Shown: positions 9,470 through 20,729 of the stretch, one piece after another
Numbering within the stretch: position 1 is the first letter of the stretch
Layout of the letters: every line of letters begins with the position of its first letter
From: Hemerocallis citrina
Lineage: Eukaryota; Streptophyta; Magnoliopsida; Asparagales; Asphodelaceae
Assembly (NCBI GenBank): GCA_017893485.1
Contig: CM030360.1
Location: 18,027,971-18,091,970, forward strand
Length of the DNA stretch: 64,000 nt
Direction of reading: 5' to 3'
Program-made: the position numbers and the translations under genes
The notes under the pieces: model-generated
What the model was told of the DNA's origin: nothing
Database searches by the model: none
The model's input: the letters and a program-made list of their open reading frames with translations, nothing else

Positions 9470-12400
9470 TCTAACCCCTGTTTCCAATTATACGGATTTC
9501 CAGTTCCTTCTTTCTCTCCATGTATTCTTATATTTCAATTTCCGTATAAATTCTTTTGGATGCATTTAAATCTTCTTGAATATGAACCCAAAATTATATT
9601 CAAACTTGAATCTTGTCCCACTTCTTTTTATTTATCTATTTTGAAGCCTAAATTAATCCATCCTATCATTTATTAATTATTTTGAATTCAATTGAAGTCC
9701 AAAGAGTAGCCCATCCCTTGTTAGATCTTAGCCCATTGATTTTTTGATATATGTTATATTATTTAATTAATTGATTTGAAGCCCAATACCCACCTCCTAA
9801 TGGCCCTCTCACCCAAACCCACTAACCCAAATCAACACAAATTCTTTCTAACGGGCTAATCTCCATCAATTCCCCTAATCACTCTCCACTATAGGTAACT
9901 CCCAATTGAGTAACTAAATCCCTAATATTTGGCCCTCTAATCTCTCCCACTATCTCGAAACTTCCCCTATTATCTCTCTATCTCTCTCTCCCTCCCGTTA
10001 CTCCATTTCTCCCTCTCCTGTTTAACAAAACGAAAACAACCAAACCAAACAAACCCAGAACACTCCCCTTCCTCCCCCTCACCCAACCGTCAAACCCAAT
10101 ACCTCTACACCCCGTCACCTTTGCCTCCACCGTCGTCTCCTCCATCCTCATCTCCACCACCACCACAGCCGCCCGCCGTCGTCTGCAAACCATCGAACCC
10201 AACCCCACCATTTCCCAATTCTCGACAACCACCATCCACCGTCTTCTTCACCATTACCCAACTTCGAACCCATCAACCTCGCCTCACCTCACCCCGAACC
10301 CACTAGCTTCGCCGTCGCGTCTCACTGCACCGTCGTCGAACTCCGAGCAATTTCCCCCGCCATCGCTCCCCTGTTTGATCGCGAAGAACAGAGCACGCCA
10401 TTTTTCGTCGCAAGCTCCGTTGTGCCGCCTTGTCATCGTCGACTAGCCTCCGCGGACCAGCCGCGACCTTCCATCGAGCTGCCCATGCCGGTCGCTCCCC
10501 TCGCCCATTGCCTCTCTCTCAGTCGAACCGAAGAGGAAGAAGATGAACGACCATTCGTCGATTTCGCTGTTGTGTGTTCGGCTACAACAGATCCGAGATT
10601 GGTGTACCGTGTTTGGGGCAGATCCGGTGCGGGGAAGGAATCTCATTGGATGATTTGGTGTTCTGTGTTCGGCCACACCAAATCTGATTTTGTTGTACCG
10701 CGTTCTGGCCGATCCGCTGTGGGGGTGGTGATCTGATTGGTCGGGTTTCGCCGTTTCGCGTTCTACCACACCCGATCTCTCTTGCTGATTGCTGTTGCTG
10801 CTTGGATTTTCTTGTACGGTTTTGCACGTGCTCTTGGGATTGCTCCCCGGGATTCTGATCCCGTTATTCTTTATTAATTATCGAACCGTCTACAAAGTAA
10901 AAGGCAAGTCATTTCTATCGAATGTTTTTGTATTATATTCGATAAATTTTTATTGAATTCCACAAGTGGGTCCTATTTAAAATCGTAACATAGTATTGTA
11001 TCTATCGTTGAGATGCCACGGATTTACACGAGCGAATCCAAGTGGTAGTCTCGACATCGTGCCATCTTTTTGCCTCTAATGTATAGAGATATTCATACAC
11101 TATATAGTTATAGTTATTGATTATAAAAATAGTGAATTATAGACACATTTCATATCATGATATTAAATGACAATTAGCTATAGTAGATTGTATAAATTAG
11201 TTGATTGTTAATGTGATTTCTATTGATAAATCGTTGAATTGTAATTATTAGAATGTTAGACATCACCTACATTAATACCATGATCACATAAGGTTGGTTC
11301 GCTGTGATTATGATTAATTAAACTCCAATTTACTATCCTTAATTTTTTTTACCATTTTATTTAAAATGAACATATAGACTATTCTGAAAATTACGCCAAC
11401 CTGAACCTAAATGTGTTGTTTCGACCTAGATAACTTAACTAAAATCAGAAACTTTCTGAAAGTGAATTGTAGCCCTATCTGTCTAGATGTCAATAGACAC
11501 CAGAACTTTCGAATTCCGACTTATACTGCCCCAGTTATGAACCTTTTGCTACAGCTGCGCTGAAATTACAGATTCACGTACATAACAAGTTAGGCTAATG
11601 AATTAAGTAAACTATTAATCATATATGGCCAAGATAAATTCCAGATTTGTAAATAACATGTTTAGGATGTTAAAAATTATTTTTACTGATTTGTATAATA
11701 TTTATTTACTGCCTTTGTAATTAAAATTAGTCAACATCTACACCCAGCCCAGAAACTTAAACCTATAAAAATTATTGAATTTCGCCTAGCTACCGTTGTC
11801 GGAATGTAGCTTTTAAGTATGCGTTGGAACCGGGCAGGAGTCTAGTTTCTAGACCACCTGACGGATCCACATTTTCTATCCTGTAGCAATGGGAATACTG
11901 ATTTTGGTACAACAACATACTGCTGTCCAGAATTGGAATTTTATGTTTTATAATGTATAATTGTGTTTATAATGATTATATTTGGTGCATTCAATTATAT
12001 AGAGTATATTGCATGATCCTAGGGTTGTTTTGTCACCTTTTCCAGCGTCCCTTATTAATTCCATTATTGTGTGTTAATTGAATAAAGAAAATAAATCAAG
12101 CCGGGATTAAGGGTTGATTAGGGTAGTTGACAATATAGTAAGTGTACTCGGATGATGGCCAGTGTTTTATCGTTATCGACATCGTGTAAGAAATTACACA
12201 TGTCCAGTGTTTATCGTTATCGGCATCGTGTAAGAAATTATGCATGTCCAGTGTTTATCGTTATCGGCATCGTGTAAGAAATTACACATGTCCAGTGTTT
12301 ATTGTTATCGTCATCATACCCAGTACATGAACTATAGAATCTACCACCTTAATCTAAACGAAATTGATTGTATGCATCGAACCTGTGGTACGGCACACAT

Positions 12401-13011
12401 GGGACACAGTAGTACGTGTATTAGCTAGGATAAAAGAATGAATAATAGACATAAGGCTCTCATCGCATTATCATTGCATATTGTTATCTTTATCGAACAA
12501 TGTTATCGTTATTATTGCCATTATTGATATTGTTTATCGTTATCGTGATAAGTCATAGTTATTGCATATTATGCTATTATTGTTGTCACTGTTCAACACT
12601 ATTGACTCCATCATTTATTGAATTCATTGTTATACCACTATTGCCATTGTTTCTCTGTTTCTCCACTTGCATGTCCACGACTTGCTCTAAGGACAAATTA
12701 TTCTTTCTTTTTAGATGAACAAGTACAGGTGAACAAGGAGAATTTTCAGAAGGCACTGGTGAGCATTTCCTCTACGATTGGAGCAGGAGTTCCTCGAGCT
12801 ATTTGGTAAGTTCTCATTTTCCAGATTTGGTTATTGAATTTTATTCTCGTTTATGTGATTATGTTTCCTGCGTGGTTGTGATTAATTTTTCTTATATTGT
12901 TGAGTTAATACTGGTACAGCTTATGGATGATATGAGTTGGCGTACTTATATCATTCGCTGGGCCTCAGTTACGTGTCCGTGTTCCCGTATTCCGAGAAGC
13001 GGGGCGTGACA
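9470..13011 (+). repeat. Left LTR (3542 bp) of the LARD-like element
   Basis: It starts TCTAACCCCTG (the right copy has TGTAACCCC) and ends GGGGCGTGACA, just before the PBS. Bases 9470-12086 (2617 bp) match the right LTR, which has 2616 bp over the same span once its nested insertion is removed. The final 925 bp are present only here in full. Several open frames of 80-108 codons inside are repeated in the other LTR and have no recognisable motif. I treat them as chance frames in a GC-rich part. Confidence 0.88.
12159..12335. repeat. 44-bp tandem repeat inside the left LTR
   Basis: Units start at CCAGTG 12159, 12204, 12248 and 12292 and contain ATCGTGTAAGAAATTA. The array lies in the part of the LTR that the right copy has lost. 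Confidence 0.85.
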
Positions 13012-13021
13012 GGGTTTTTAG

Positions 13022-13034
13022 TGGTATCAGAGCC
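13022..13034 (+). other. Primer binding site, initiator-Met tRNA type
   Basis: TGGTATCAGAGCC is complementary to the 3' end of plant initiator tRNA-Met. It begins 10 bp after the end of the left LTR, which sets the orientation of the element as plus. Confidence 0.88.
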
Positions 13035-13783
13035 AGGTTTGACTCTAACTTGTCTGGGATTGGACCCTGATTAGTTTGAGTTTAACTGGTCTTACTCAAC
13101 AATATGCACAACCCGTGAATCACATGGATAATAAATAACCAACATAATCTGGATACTCCTCTGATTTGATTCCTCTTTGAACCCTTCACATTCAGTCCTT
13201 TCATTTCTCAGTTGTTTCGTCCCTTCCATTCATTTACATTTATTAATTTCTTATTGGGTATAGAATCTTTCTTTTATACCCATATTATTTTGATTTCGAT
13301 GCAAGCAATCTCTGATTTTCTGCTTGCCTCATTGATCCCTTCTTATTTCAACTTGTGTGTCGTTCATTGCTTTCCCTGCCTTGCGTTCATTTTTATTTGT
13401 TGATTTATATTGAGTACCATGTTGGTTATTTCTTCCGTATTATATTCTCCTCAATTCCGATTTTGCCCCTCGTCCTTCTTCCTTCATATTCAGTTCCTTA
13501 ATTTTCTTTTGTCCCTTCTAGTCATCCTCCTCTATAACTCTTTATTGGGTATAGCTTCATTTTTCTCCTACGTATTTTTCTCCTTATAATTAATTTTCCC
13601 GAATACTTTCTGTATTTCGATTATTATTTGTTATATCTATTTTCGATCTTCTATAAAAATATTTCTCAACAAAGACTTTGTTATTTCGAACAATGGTATA
13701 TTCTAACTTCACTTTTCATTTTTGATCGACTATATATTTCTACTGGATTATTTTGACAAGACAAATTCTCATTTTGTTGTATA
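13035..13783. other. LARD internal region, non-coding
   Basis: T-rich sequence following the PBS. No gag start or motif was found. Confidence 0.5.
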
Positions 13784-14160
13784 ATGCTATTATCACTACT
13801 ATTATTATTGTTGCCATTATTTTCGTTATCACTACTAGTATTATTATTATTGTTACTACTATTGATATTCTTATTGTGGTTTCATTATTTTATTGTTATT
13901 GTTGATATTAAATTACTTCCACAAAAATGTTGGACCCAAACTATATCTTGTCTTGCATTATTACTTTTACTAGTGTTGTTGATATTTTAATATTACTGTT
14001 AATATTATCATTATTGTTATCATTCTTTTTGCGATTTCTGTTATTATTACAGTTGTGATCATTGTTATTATCATTATTATTCTTATTAGTATCGATATTT
14101 TGTTATTATTTTGTTATTGGTAATATTATTTTTATCGTTACTATTATTATTATTATTAAT
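13784..14160. repeat. Imperfect ATT/GTT trinucleotide tract
   Basis: Almost pure strings of TTA, TTG, TTC and CTA triplets run for nearly 400 bp, interrupted once by a short unique piece near 13905-13970. Translated frames give poly-Leu/Ile/Val and are not genes. Confidence 0.9.
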
Positions 14161-14217
14161 TTGTTTTGAGCCTGACCATGCTCAATTTATATACATTTCA
14201 TCACTTCGGTGCAACCT

Positions 14218-14370
14218 AATGTCGAGATGACAAATATGCAACTCGATGTCAATGGAGGCAAATTGCAACTGGATATCGGCGAGGCAAAATGTGCAGCCGA
14301 ATATCCGGACGGCAACTTGAAACCTGATGTCGTGAAGGCAAACATGCAACTTGATGTTAAGGAGGCAAGA
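14218..14370. repeat. Short minisatellite, about 30-bp unit
   Basis: Degenerate units of the form GCAACT-GATRTC-GGAGGCAAA recur about five times with 28-32 bp spacing. They separate the two trinucleotide tracts of the LARD internal region. Confidence 0.6.
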
Positions 14371-14520
14371 TTTTATACCATTTGCTAATTAATATTTCAA
14401 GACAATTTTTACTTATATAATGAAACTAAAGGTAAAGAAATATTTTCTTTATGACATCTTGTTTATACTATTACACTTTATGTCTCCATACAATTTTAAC
14501 TCGTATAGTTGATTTTACTC

Positions 14521-15143
14521 TACTTTGTGCATAAAATTATTATCACTATTATTATTATTGTTATTGCTATTGTTTTCGTTATTATTTTTGGTATTGTTAT
14601 CATCATTATTATTTCTATTGCTGTTATTATTATTGTGTTCATTATCCTTATTGCTATTACTTCTATTATTATTACTGCTATTTCAGTATTACTGATACTA
14701 TTACTATTATTATTGCTGTTGTGTTCGTTATTATTATTATTGGTGTTGTTATTATTAATGTTATTACTATTGCTGCTATTATTATTGTTGTTATTATTTT
14801 TGCTATTATTGTTACTGTTATTTTATTATTGTTGATATTATCAATATTATTGCTAATACTTTTATTATTATTGTTATTACTTTTAATGCTATTATTATTT
14901 TTATTATTGCCGCATTATTTTCATGAATATGTTAAATCTAACACTGTCGTGTATGTATTGTCATTATTTTATTTTTTTTGAAATTTTTATTCTTATTACC
15001 TGTATGATTATGATAATTTTTATTATTATTATTATTATTATTATTTTGTTATTATTATTGCTATTTTTATTATTTCATTGTTATTATTGTTATTATCATT
15101 CTATTACTATTGATATTATTATCATCGATATTTGTTATTGTTA
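14521..15143. repeat. Second ATT/GTT/GCT trinucleotide tract
   Basis: More than 600 bp of TTA/TTG/CTA/TTT triplets with a short unique interruption at about 14920-15000. It is the landing site of the TR-GAG element, whose TGTTA target duplication is part of the tract. Confidence 0.9.
15139..15143. other. Target site duplication TGTTA, left copy
   Basis: TGTTA precedes the LTR beginning at 15144, and the same five bases follow the other LTR at 24465-24469. Confidence 0.85.
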
Positions 15144-15765
15144 TGTTGCCGCTAATTTCGGTGTGGGGGCAAACAGACAGTATTTGTGAGTTCGTGGAAA
15201 ACCTGAATAGCAAACACCTAACCTGTTCCGCCGGAGCTTGACCGTTGACTCCCGCCGTTCACCTGCAAGGAAGTGCGAGACACCGGGGTTGATCCCGGCG
15301 ACGCACCCTCCGACGCTCAAGTCAGTAACCAGAAGTGATTATGAAAGAGCGTTTAACTAGAAAAAGATTGATTACCTCTTAATGGAGATGGGTGTGGGGT
15401 ATTTATAGTCGCCGTTGGGATCAGATAAGGAATGTGATTCACGTGATCTGATAAGGCATAAAATCCTCGTAATCAGATTAGGAATGTAATCCCTTAATTC
15501 CCGGTGAAAAGATAGACGTGAATCAGAGCCGTTGATTTGGATTAATCAGAAACCCTAATTCTATCTTTTCTGGACTGGGTGTGTTTCGGGTTAGGACCCG
15601 TACCCAGTTGAGGTGGATCCGTTCGCGGGTAATTGGATCTGTGAGAAGGAGACCCAGTACCCGTTTCGGACCCATTTGTTTGTGAAATTACCGTTTTACC
15701 CCTGAGCTTTAAGATTCGCGTCCGATGTGAACGGTCCCGATTTAATCCTATTTTTAGCCATATCA
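15144..15765 (-). repeat. 3' LTR (622 bp) of the TR-GAG element
   Basis: On the plus strand it reads TGTTGCCGCTAATTTC at the left and GCCATATCA at the right. It is the 3' LTR because the purine-rich tract lies on its right side (minus-strand orientation). Confidence 0.9.
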
Positions 15766-15785
15766 CGAGCCCCCCACTCCCGAAG
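15766..15785 (-). other. Polypurine tract of the TR-GAG element
   Basis: On the minus strand GGGAGTGGGGGGCTCG directly precedes the TGATATGG start of the 3' LTR. Confidence 0.75.
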
Positions 15786-16209
15786 ACTGAGTTTGATCAG
15801 CCTTTGAGGAGTAGTTTTACTGTTTTAATGGCGTACGGGATTTTATCGGTGTTCTTAAGGGAGTTTGAAATCTTGCTCGGGGTGTAACAGTGTTATTATG
15901 GGCTTGTAAAATGCCCGAAAATATTCTCAGAATTTTCTGGATTTTTGGTGATTTTTCCAAATTTTTCTGAATTTTTTCTCATTTTTTTGAATTTTTTATT
16001 CATTCTCCGAATTAAATAATTAATTATCAAAAATATTAATTAATTATTCTAATTTAATAATTATTTTTTCAGAATTTAAAAATAATTTTTTCTGAATTAA
16101 TAATTATTTTTAGAATTTTTAATTAATTTTTTCGATTTTTTAATTATTTTTTCGGATTTTTTAAATAAAAAAAACAATTAAATAAATAAATAAATAATTT
16201 AAATATTAC
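15786..16209. other. AT-rich non-coding part of the TR-GAG element
   Basis: It contains repeated AATTATTTTT/AATTAATTAT words. The same order of words appears at 51127-51560 and 56942-57380, which shows that those loci belong to the same family. Confidence 0.7.
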
Positions 16210-16415
16210 CTGGACACGTGGCAGATTTCTGGCCGTCCATCATGGCCAGATGAGCACGCATCGTGAGGCAGATCACGATCTGGACACGTGGCACGTTTCT
16301 GGCCGTCCATCATGATCAGATCTGCGCGCATCGTGAGGCAGATCACGATTGGGACACGTGGCGCGTTCCTGAGCGTCGATCGTGTCGCGACGCGAATTTT
16401 GAGACGATCGGACGG
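16210..16415. repeat. 70-bp tandem repeat with CACGTG cores
   Basis: Units start at 16210, 16280 and 16350 with YKGGACACGTGGC and include CATCGTGAGGCAGATCACGA. The third unit is partial. Each unit contains a G-box hexamer CACGTG. Confidence 0.85.
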
Positions 16416-16534
16416 ATCGTGTTGGTCGGTCTGTTTTTTTCTCAATTTACAGCATCGGTAACCCGGTACCTCGGCTCGGCGCTTCAGCGAAGATGCCTCG
16501 GTTCGGCTAGATGCCACGTGGCAGTGCCACGTCA

Positions 16535-16536
<2 letters not shown>

Positions 16537-16571
<35 letters not shown>
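16537..16571. repeat. Poly(T) run of 35 bases
   Basis: It follows GCCACGTGGCAGTGCCACGTC. At the same position in the related copy a (TA)n plus poly(T) tract is found (51861-51937). Confidence 0.95.
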
Positions 16572-18165
16572 CCTCTTCCGCCCAGTTCTTTCTTTTGGCG
16601 CGGTCTTCTTCTTCGTCTTGTTTCTTTCCTCTTCTTCTACTTTGCTCCGACCCAAAATTCGACTCGACAACGCCCCCAACCCCGACTCCACCCCCGTTCT
16701 TGGGATCTCCACCGGAGTTCGGCGAGGAGGACGGCAGCGGCTTGGAGTTCGGAGGGAAGCTTGGCTGCCGTGGGGTGGGCGAGCGTGGCGGACGAACTTC
16801 GAAGCTCGTTGAGAGAGGTCGGCGAGGCTCTGAAACTCGTCAGTGGAAGGGGAGACCGGAGACGACGAGCTTGGGCGAACGTCGAAAGTGGATGGCGCTA
16901 TGAGGTCGAAGCAAGAGGGCTCCTCTCCGTCGTCGCTACCGAGCCGAGGTCCTCTCCACTGAGTTGCCGAGCTCCGAGCACGAAACACCACGAACCACCT
17001 CCGAGCACGAACCGCCGCTAGAGTTCGTCTTCGTCAGTGTGGAGCTCGGTGGCGCAGCTCGGAGTGAGGGAGAGAGAACTCGGCAACGATGGGTTCGGCG
17101 AGGAGAGGGTTCGACGTGGAGCTCGGAGAGAGGGAGAGCTCGGCAGTGACTGAGTTGATGGGTTTGGCTCGACGACGGAGGGAGCTTGGCGAGGGTGAGA
17201 GCACGAATGTGTTCGTCGGAGCTCGGCTTCGTCATATTCCGAAGCTTGAGCTCGTGTGATGGAGCCTCGAGCTCTGTCGATGGCCTGGCGAAGGAGGTTC
17301 AATCGATAGAGCTTGAGGGCGACGCTCGAGAAGAGGGAGGAGCTTCCTGTTGGGTTCGTTTTGCTCGGACGCTCGGTGAGGAGGAAGAAGTGAGCTGAAC
17401 GGTTGCTCGTGTGAGAAGTTGGGTTCGGCCATGGTGAAACTCGGCAGGGTCGAGGAGCTCGGCGAAGTGGGCCGGCATTTTGACGAGCTCGGTGATTCGG
17501 TGCTCGACGAAGAGAAGAGGCGAGCTCGGAGTGGGAGCTGTCGGTGCTGGTGAGGAGTTCGGAGCTTGGGTTCGGCCCGTGAGCTCGGCACCGTGGAGCT
17601 TCGACAGGTGGGTTCGGAGCTCGACGTTTGAGATTGGTTGCGGCTTGAGCTCGATGAGGGGGAGGCAAGCTCGCCGTCGTCGAGGAGCTCGGCTCGTGAC
17701 GAAGTGGAGTCTTGGGTTTCCCTTCATCTTGTTTTGGCGGGAGAGTGGAGAAGAAGAGGCACAGGGTTGAGTTTTGTTTAGTTTTTTTTTTTCTTGTCTG
17801 GGCAGGTGATTGGAAGAGGATGACGTGGGGAGTTCGGGTTTGGATCCTAACGGGTCCGAACCCACACTTTCTTTTTTCTTTTTCTCTCTCTCCATTCTTC
17901 CTTGTTGCTCGGCTAATGCACCCGGCAGATCCGAGCACGGAATTTGAGGAGAATTTTTTTCCTACTTTGCTGTTCGGTAGGTCGGTAGCTCGGATTTGAG
18001 ATCCGAGCTACGTGGCTCAATCTGGACGGTTGATCACGATCGTGGCGCGAATCACGAGACAAGATGCACGAGTTTCGAGAAAACGTTATCTTGTCGTTTT
18101 GTGGTGACGTGGCGAGATCTGAGACGTTCATCATGTTTTAGCACAAATTTTGAGACGATCCGACG
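16572..18165. other. GAGCTCGG-rich segment of the TR-GAG element, no supported gene
   Basis: The segment is dominated by GAGCTCGG, CGGCGAG and GAGGAG words, which leaves long frames open on both strands (up to about 306 codons at 17018-17938 minus). The predicted peptides are compositionally biased (Ser, Pro, Arg), overlap each other and have no domain I know. I therefore do not call them genes, although a minus-strand frame would be in the sense orientation of the element. Confidence 0.5.
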
Positions 18166-18818
18166 GTGAGATGGGTTCGGTCGAATTTTTCTCCATATAC
18201 GAGGGTCGGTACCCCGGCACCTCGGATCGGCACCTCGGATGATTTTTTGCCATATACGAGGGTCGGTACCCCGGTACCTCGGCTCGGCGCGTCAGGGCTG
18301 TTTGGCCGAGGTGCTGAGTTGGACGTTTTTAGGGAAGTATCTCTTGAGGGTTCCTCCCCTGTGCCCAGTAGCTCGGCTGCTCGGCTGAGCTGTTCGGCAG
18401 CTCGACCGGGCGAGCCGGTGGCAGGCGTCTCGGAAGATACGCGTGGCCGGATCTGGGCCGTTCATCATGGCGCGCATCACGAGGATTGGGTTCAGATCAC
18501 GAGAAAACGTTATCTTGTCGTTTTGTGAGCGTGGCACGATCTGAACCGTCCATCGAATTCTGACGCGAATTTTGGAGAGATCCGACGGTGACTTCGCCTC
18601 GGGATGATTTTTTGCCATATACGAGGGTCGGTACCCCGGTACCTCGGCTCGGCGCGTTAGTAGTTCACCCTCTGCCCGTAGTAGCTCGGAGAAGAGGAGA
18701 AGAGGAAGGGGAGGAGAGGCATCTGGGTTCTCTCCTCTACCTTGTTCTCTCGCATAGTGGAAAAGCGGTGCTGGGAAGATCCTCGTAAGAGCAATGGGAA
18801 GACCCATTCTGTGAAGTG
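18166..18818. repeat. Dispersed internal words of the TR-GAG element
   Basis: CATATACGAGGGTCGGTACC occurs near 18194, 18250, 18617 and 19906. ACGTTATCTTGTCGTTTTG occurs near 18085, 18506 and 19795. They mark imperfect duplications of blocks a few hundred bp long that flank the 116-bp array. Confidence 0.75.
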
Positions 18819-19740
18819 AGCGCAAGGAGCAACTCTAAGAGAGTTTTAGCTCCGAATTTGTTGGGAAGAGCTCCGCTTTGGAGGCGAGCGGAGTGAAGAG
18901 CCCGACTTGTAGAGGAGCCGTCTGGAAGAGGGATTTGAGGAGCAACTCTAGGAGAGAGTTTGTAGCTCCGAACTCGTTGAGAAGAGCTCCGCTTTGGAGG
19001 CGAGTGGAGGGAGGAGCTCGACGCGTAGAAGAGCCGTCTGGAAGGGGAGTTTGAGGAGCAACTCTAGGAGAGAGTTTGTAGCTCCGAACTCGTTGAGAAG
19101 AGCTCCGCTTTGGAGGCGAGCGGAGGGAAGAGCTCGACGTGTAGAAGAGCCGTCTGGAAGAGGGGTTTGAGGAGCAACTCTAGGAGAGAGTCTGTAGCTC
19201 CGAACTCGTTGAGAAGAGCTTCGCTTTGGAGGCGAGCGGAGGGAGGAGCTTGACGTGTAGAAGAGCCGTTTGGAAGAGGAGTTTGAGGAGCAACTCTAGG
19301 AGAGAGTTTGTAGCTCCGAACTCGTTGAGAAGAGCTCCGCTTTGGAGGCGAGCGGAGTGAAGAGCTCGACTTGTAGAAGAGCCATCTGGACGAGGAGTTT
19401 GAGGAGCAACTCTAGGAGAGAGTTCTAGCTCCGAACTCGTTTGAGAAGAGCTCCGCTTCGGATGCGAGCGGGGTGGGGAGCTCGATTTGTAGAAGAGCCA
19501 TCTGGAAGAGGAGCTTGAGGAGCAACTCTAGGAGAGAGTTCTAGCTCCGAACTCGTTTGAGAAGAGCTCCGCTTCGGATGCGAGCGGAGTAGGGAGCTCG
19601 ATTTGTAGAAGAGCCATCTGGAAGAGGAGCTTGAGGAGCAACTCTAGGAGAGAGTTCTAGGTCCGAACTCGTTTGAGAAGAGCTCCGCTTTGGAGGCGAG
19701 CGGAGTGAAGGGCTCGACTTGTAGAAGAGCCATCTGGACG
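18819..19740. repeat. 116-bp tandem array, eight copies
   Basis: The word GAGGAGCAACTCTAGGAGAG occurs at 18937, 19053, 19169, 19285, 19401, 19517 and 19633, exactly 116 bp apart, with a first variant unit at about 18821. Units differ by a few substitutions. The array lies between gag and the 3' LTR of the element. Confidence 0.93.
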
Positions 19741-20729
19741 GCTGATCACGATCGTGGCGCGAATCACGAGGCAAGAAGCACGAGTTTCGAGAAAACGTTA
19801 TCTTGTCGTTTTGCGGTGACGTAGTGCGATCTGATCCGTCCATCATGCTTGAGTGTGAATTTTGAGATGATCCAACGGTTAGATGGGGTCGGCCGAATTT
19901 TTCTCCATATACGAGGGTCGGTACCCCGGCACCTCGGATCGGATCGGCTTCTTCCTTGTTTGCTCGGCTCGGTAACTCAGTAGTTCACCTTCTGCCCGAA
20001 GTAGCTCGGTGTAGTAGAGCTCGGAGTTCGGACGGCTCGAGCGTGAGGAGAAGCTCGGTGAGTTGATGAAGGGGATGGGTCGATGAAGCTCTACTCCTCG
20101 GCTCGGGAGGATGGGTCGGCATATGGGAGAGGTGAGGGGCTCTGAAGCTCTGCCTTTATTCTATTTGGTTTTGGAGATTTTTGAAGAGGAGCTCCACTCC
20201 TAGGAGATGAGGTGCTAGGAAAAGGTGCTGGGAAGACCCATTCTTTGAAGTGAGCGCAAGGAGCAATTCTAAGAGAGTTTTAGCTCTGATCTCGTCGAGA
20301 AGAGCTATTTGAGAGACAAGTTTGAGGAGGAACTCCAGGAGAAAGTTGTGCTCCGAACCTGTGGAGAAGAGCTCCGCTTCGGAAGTGAGCGGAGTGAAGA
20401 GTCTTGACTTTGAGAAGAAAGAGGAAGGGGAGGAGAGGCATTCGGGTTCTCTCCCCTGCCTCGTTCTTTCGCACAGTGAAGAAGAGCAGAAGTGTTGGGT
20501 ACTTTTGGCGGGAAGACTGAAGAAGGAGAAGAATGAAGGAGCTAAGAAGGGTATGGGTCGGACCGAGGGTATTGGATCCGACCCTGACCCGTTAGCCTCT
20601 TTTTCTTCTTGCTCTTCATCTGCTTAGCTGCTCGGTAGATGCATCTTGTTCGGCAGATCCGAGCACGGATTTTGGGGCACATTTTCTGCCACTTTGCTTC
20701 TCGGTAGATGGGTAGCTCAGCTCGGATGG
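19741..20729. other. TR-GAG internal region between the two arrays
   Basis: It contains another copy of the ACGTTATCTTGTCG and GGTCGGTACC words and single diverged units of the 116-bp repeat near 20250-20400. No coding motif was seen. Confidence 0.5.

Noticed and set aside
10422..10827. Open frames of 80-108 codons in the left LTR, repeated at 26029-26434
   Set aside because: They are part of the two LTR copies, overlap on both strands and have no known motif. Repetition reflects LTR homology, not a gene family.
13022..13034. tRNA-like sequence
   Set aside because: It is only the complement of a tRNA 3' end used as a primer binding site; no cloverleaf is present. The same holds for 53204 and 60420.
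13784..15189. Frames encoding poly-Leu/Ile/Val
   Set aside because: They are translations of ATT/GTT triplet repeats, not membrane proteins.
16206..17938. Long overlapping open frames on both strands (up to about 306 codons)
   Set aside because: The DNA is dominated by GAGCTCGG-type words that avoid stops in several frames. Peptides are Ser/Pro/Arg-biased, overlap on both strands and contain no domain; the region is internal to a retrotransposon.
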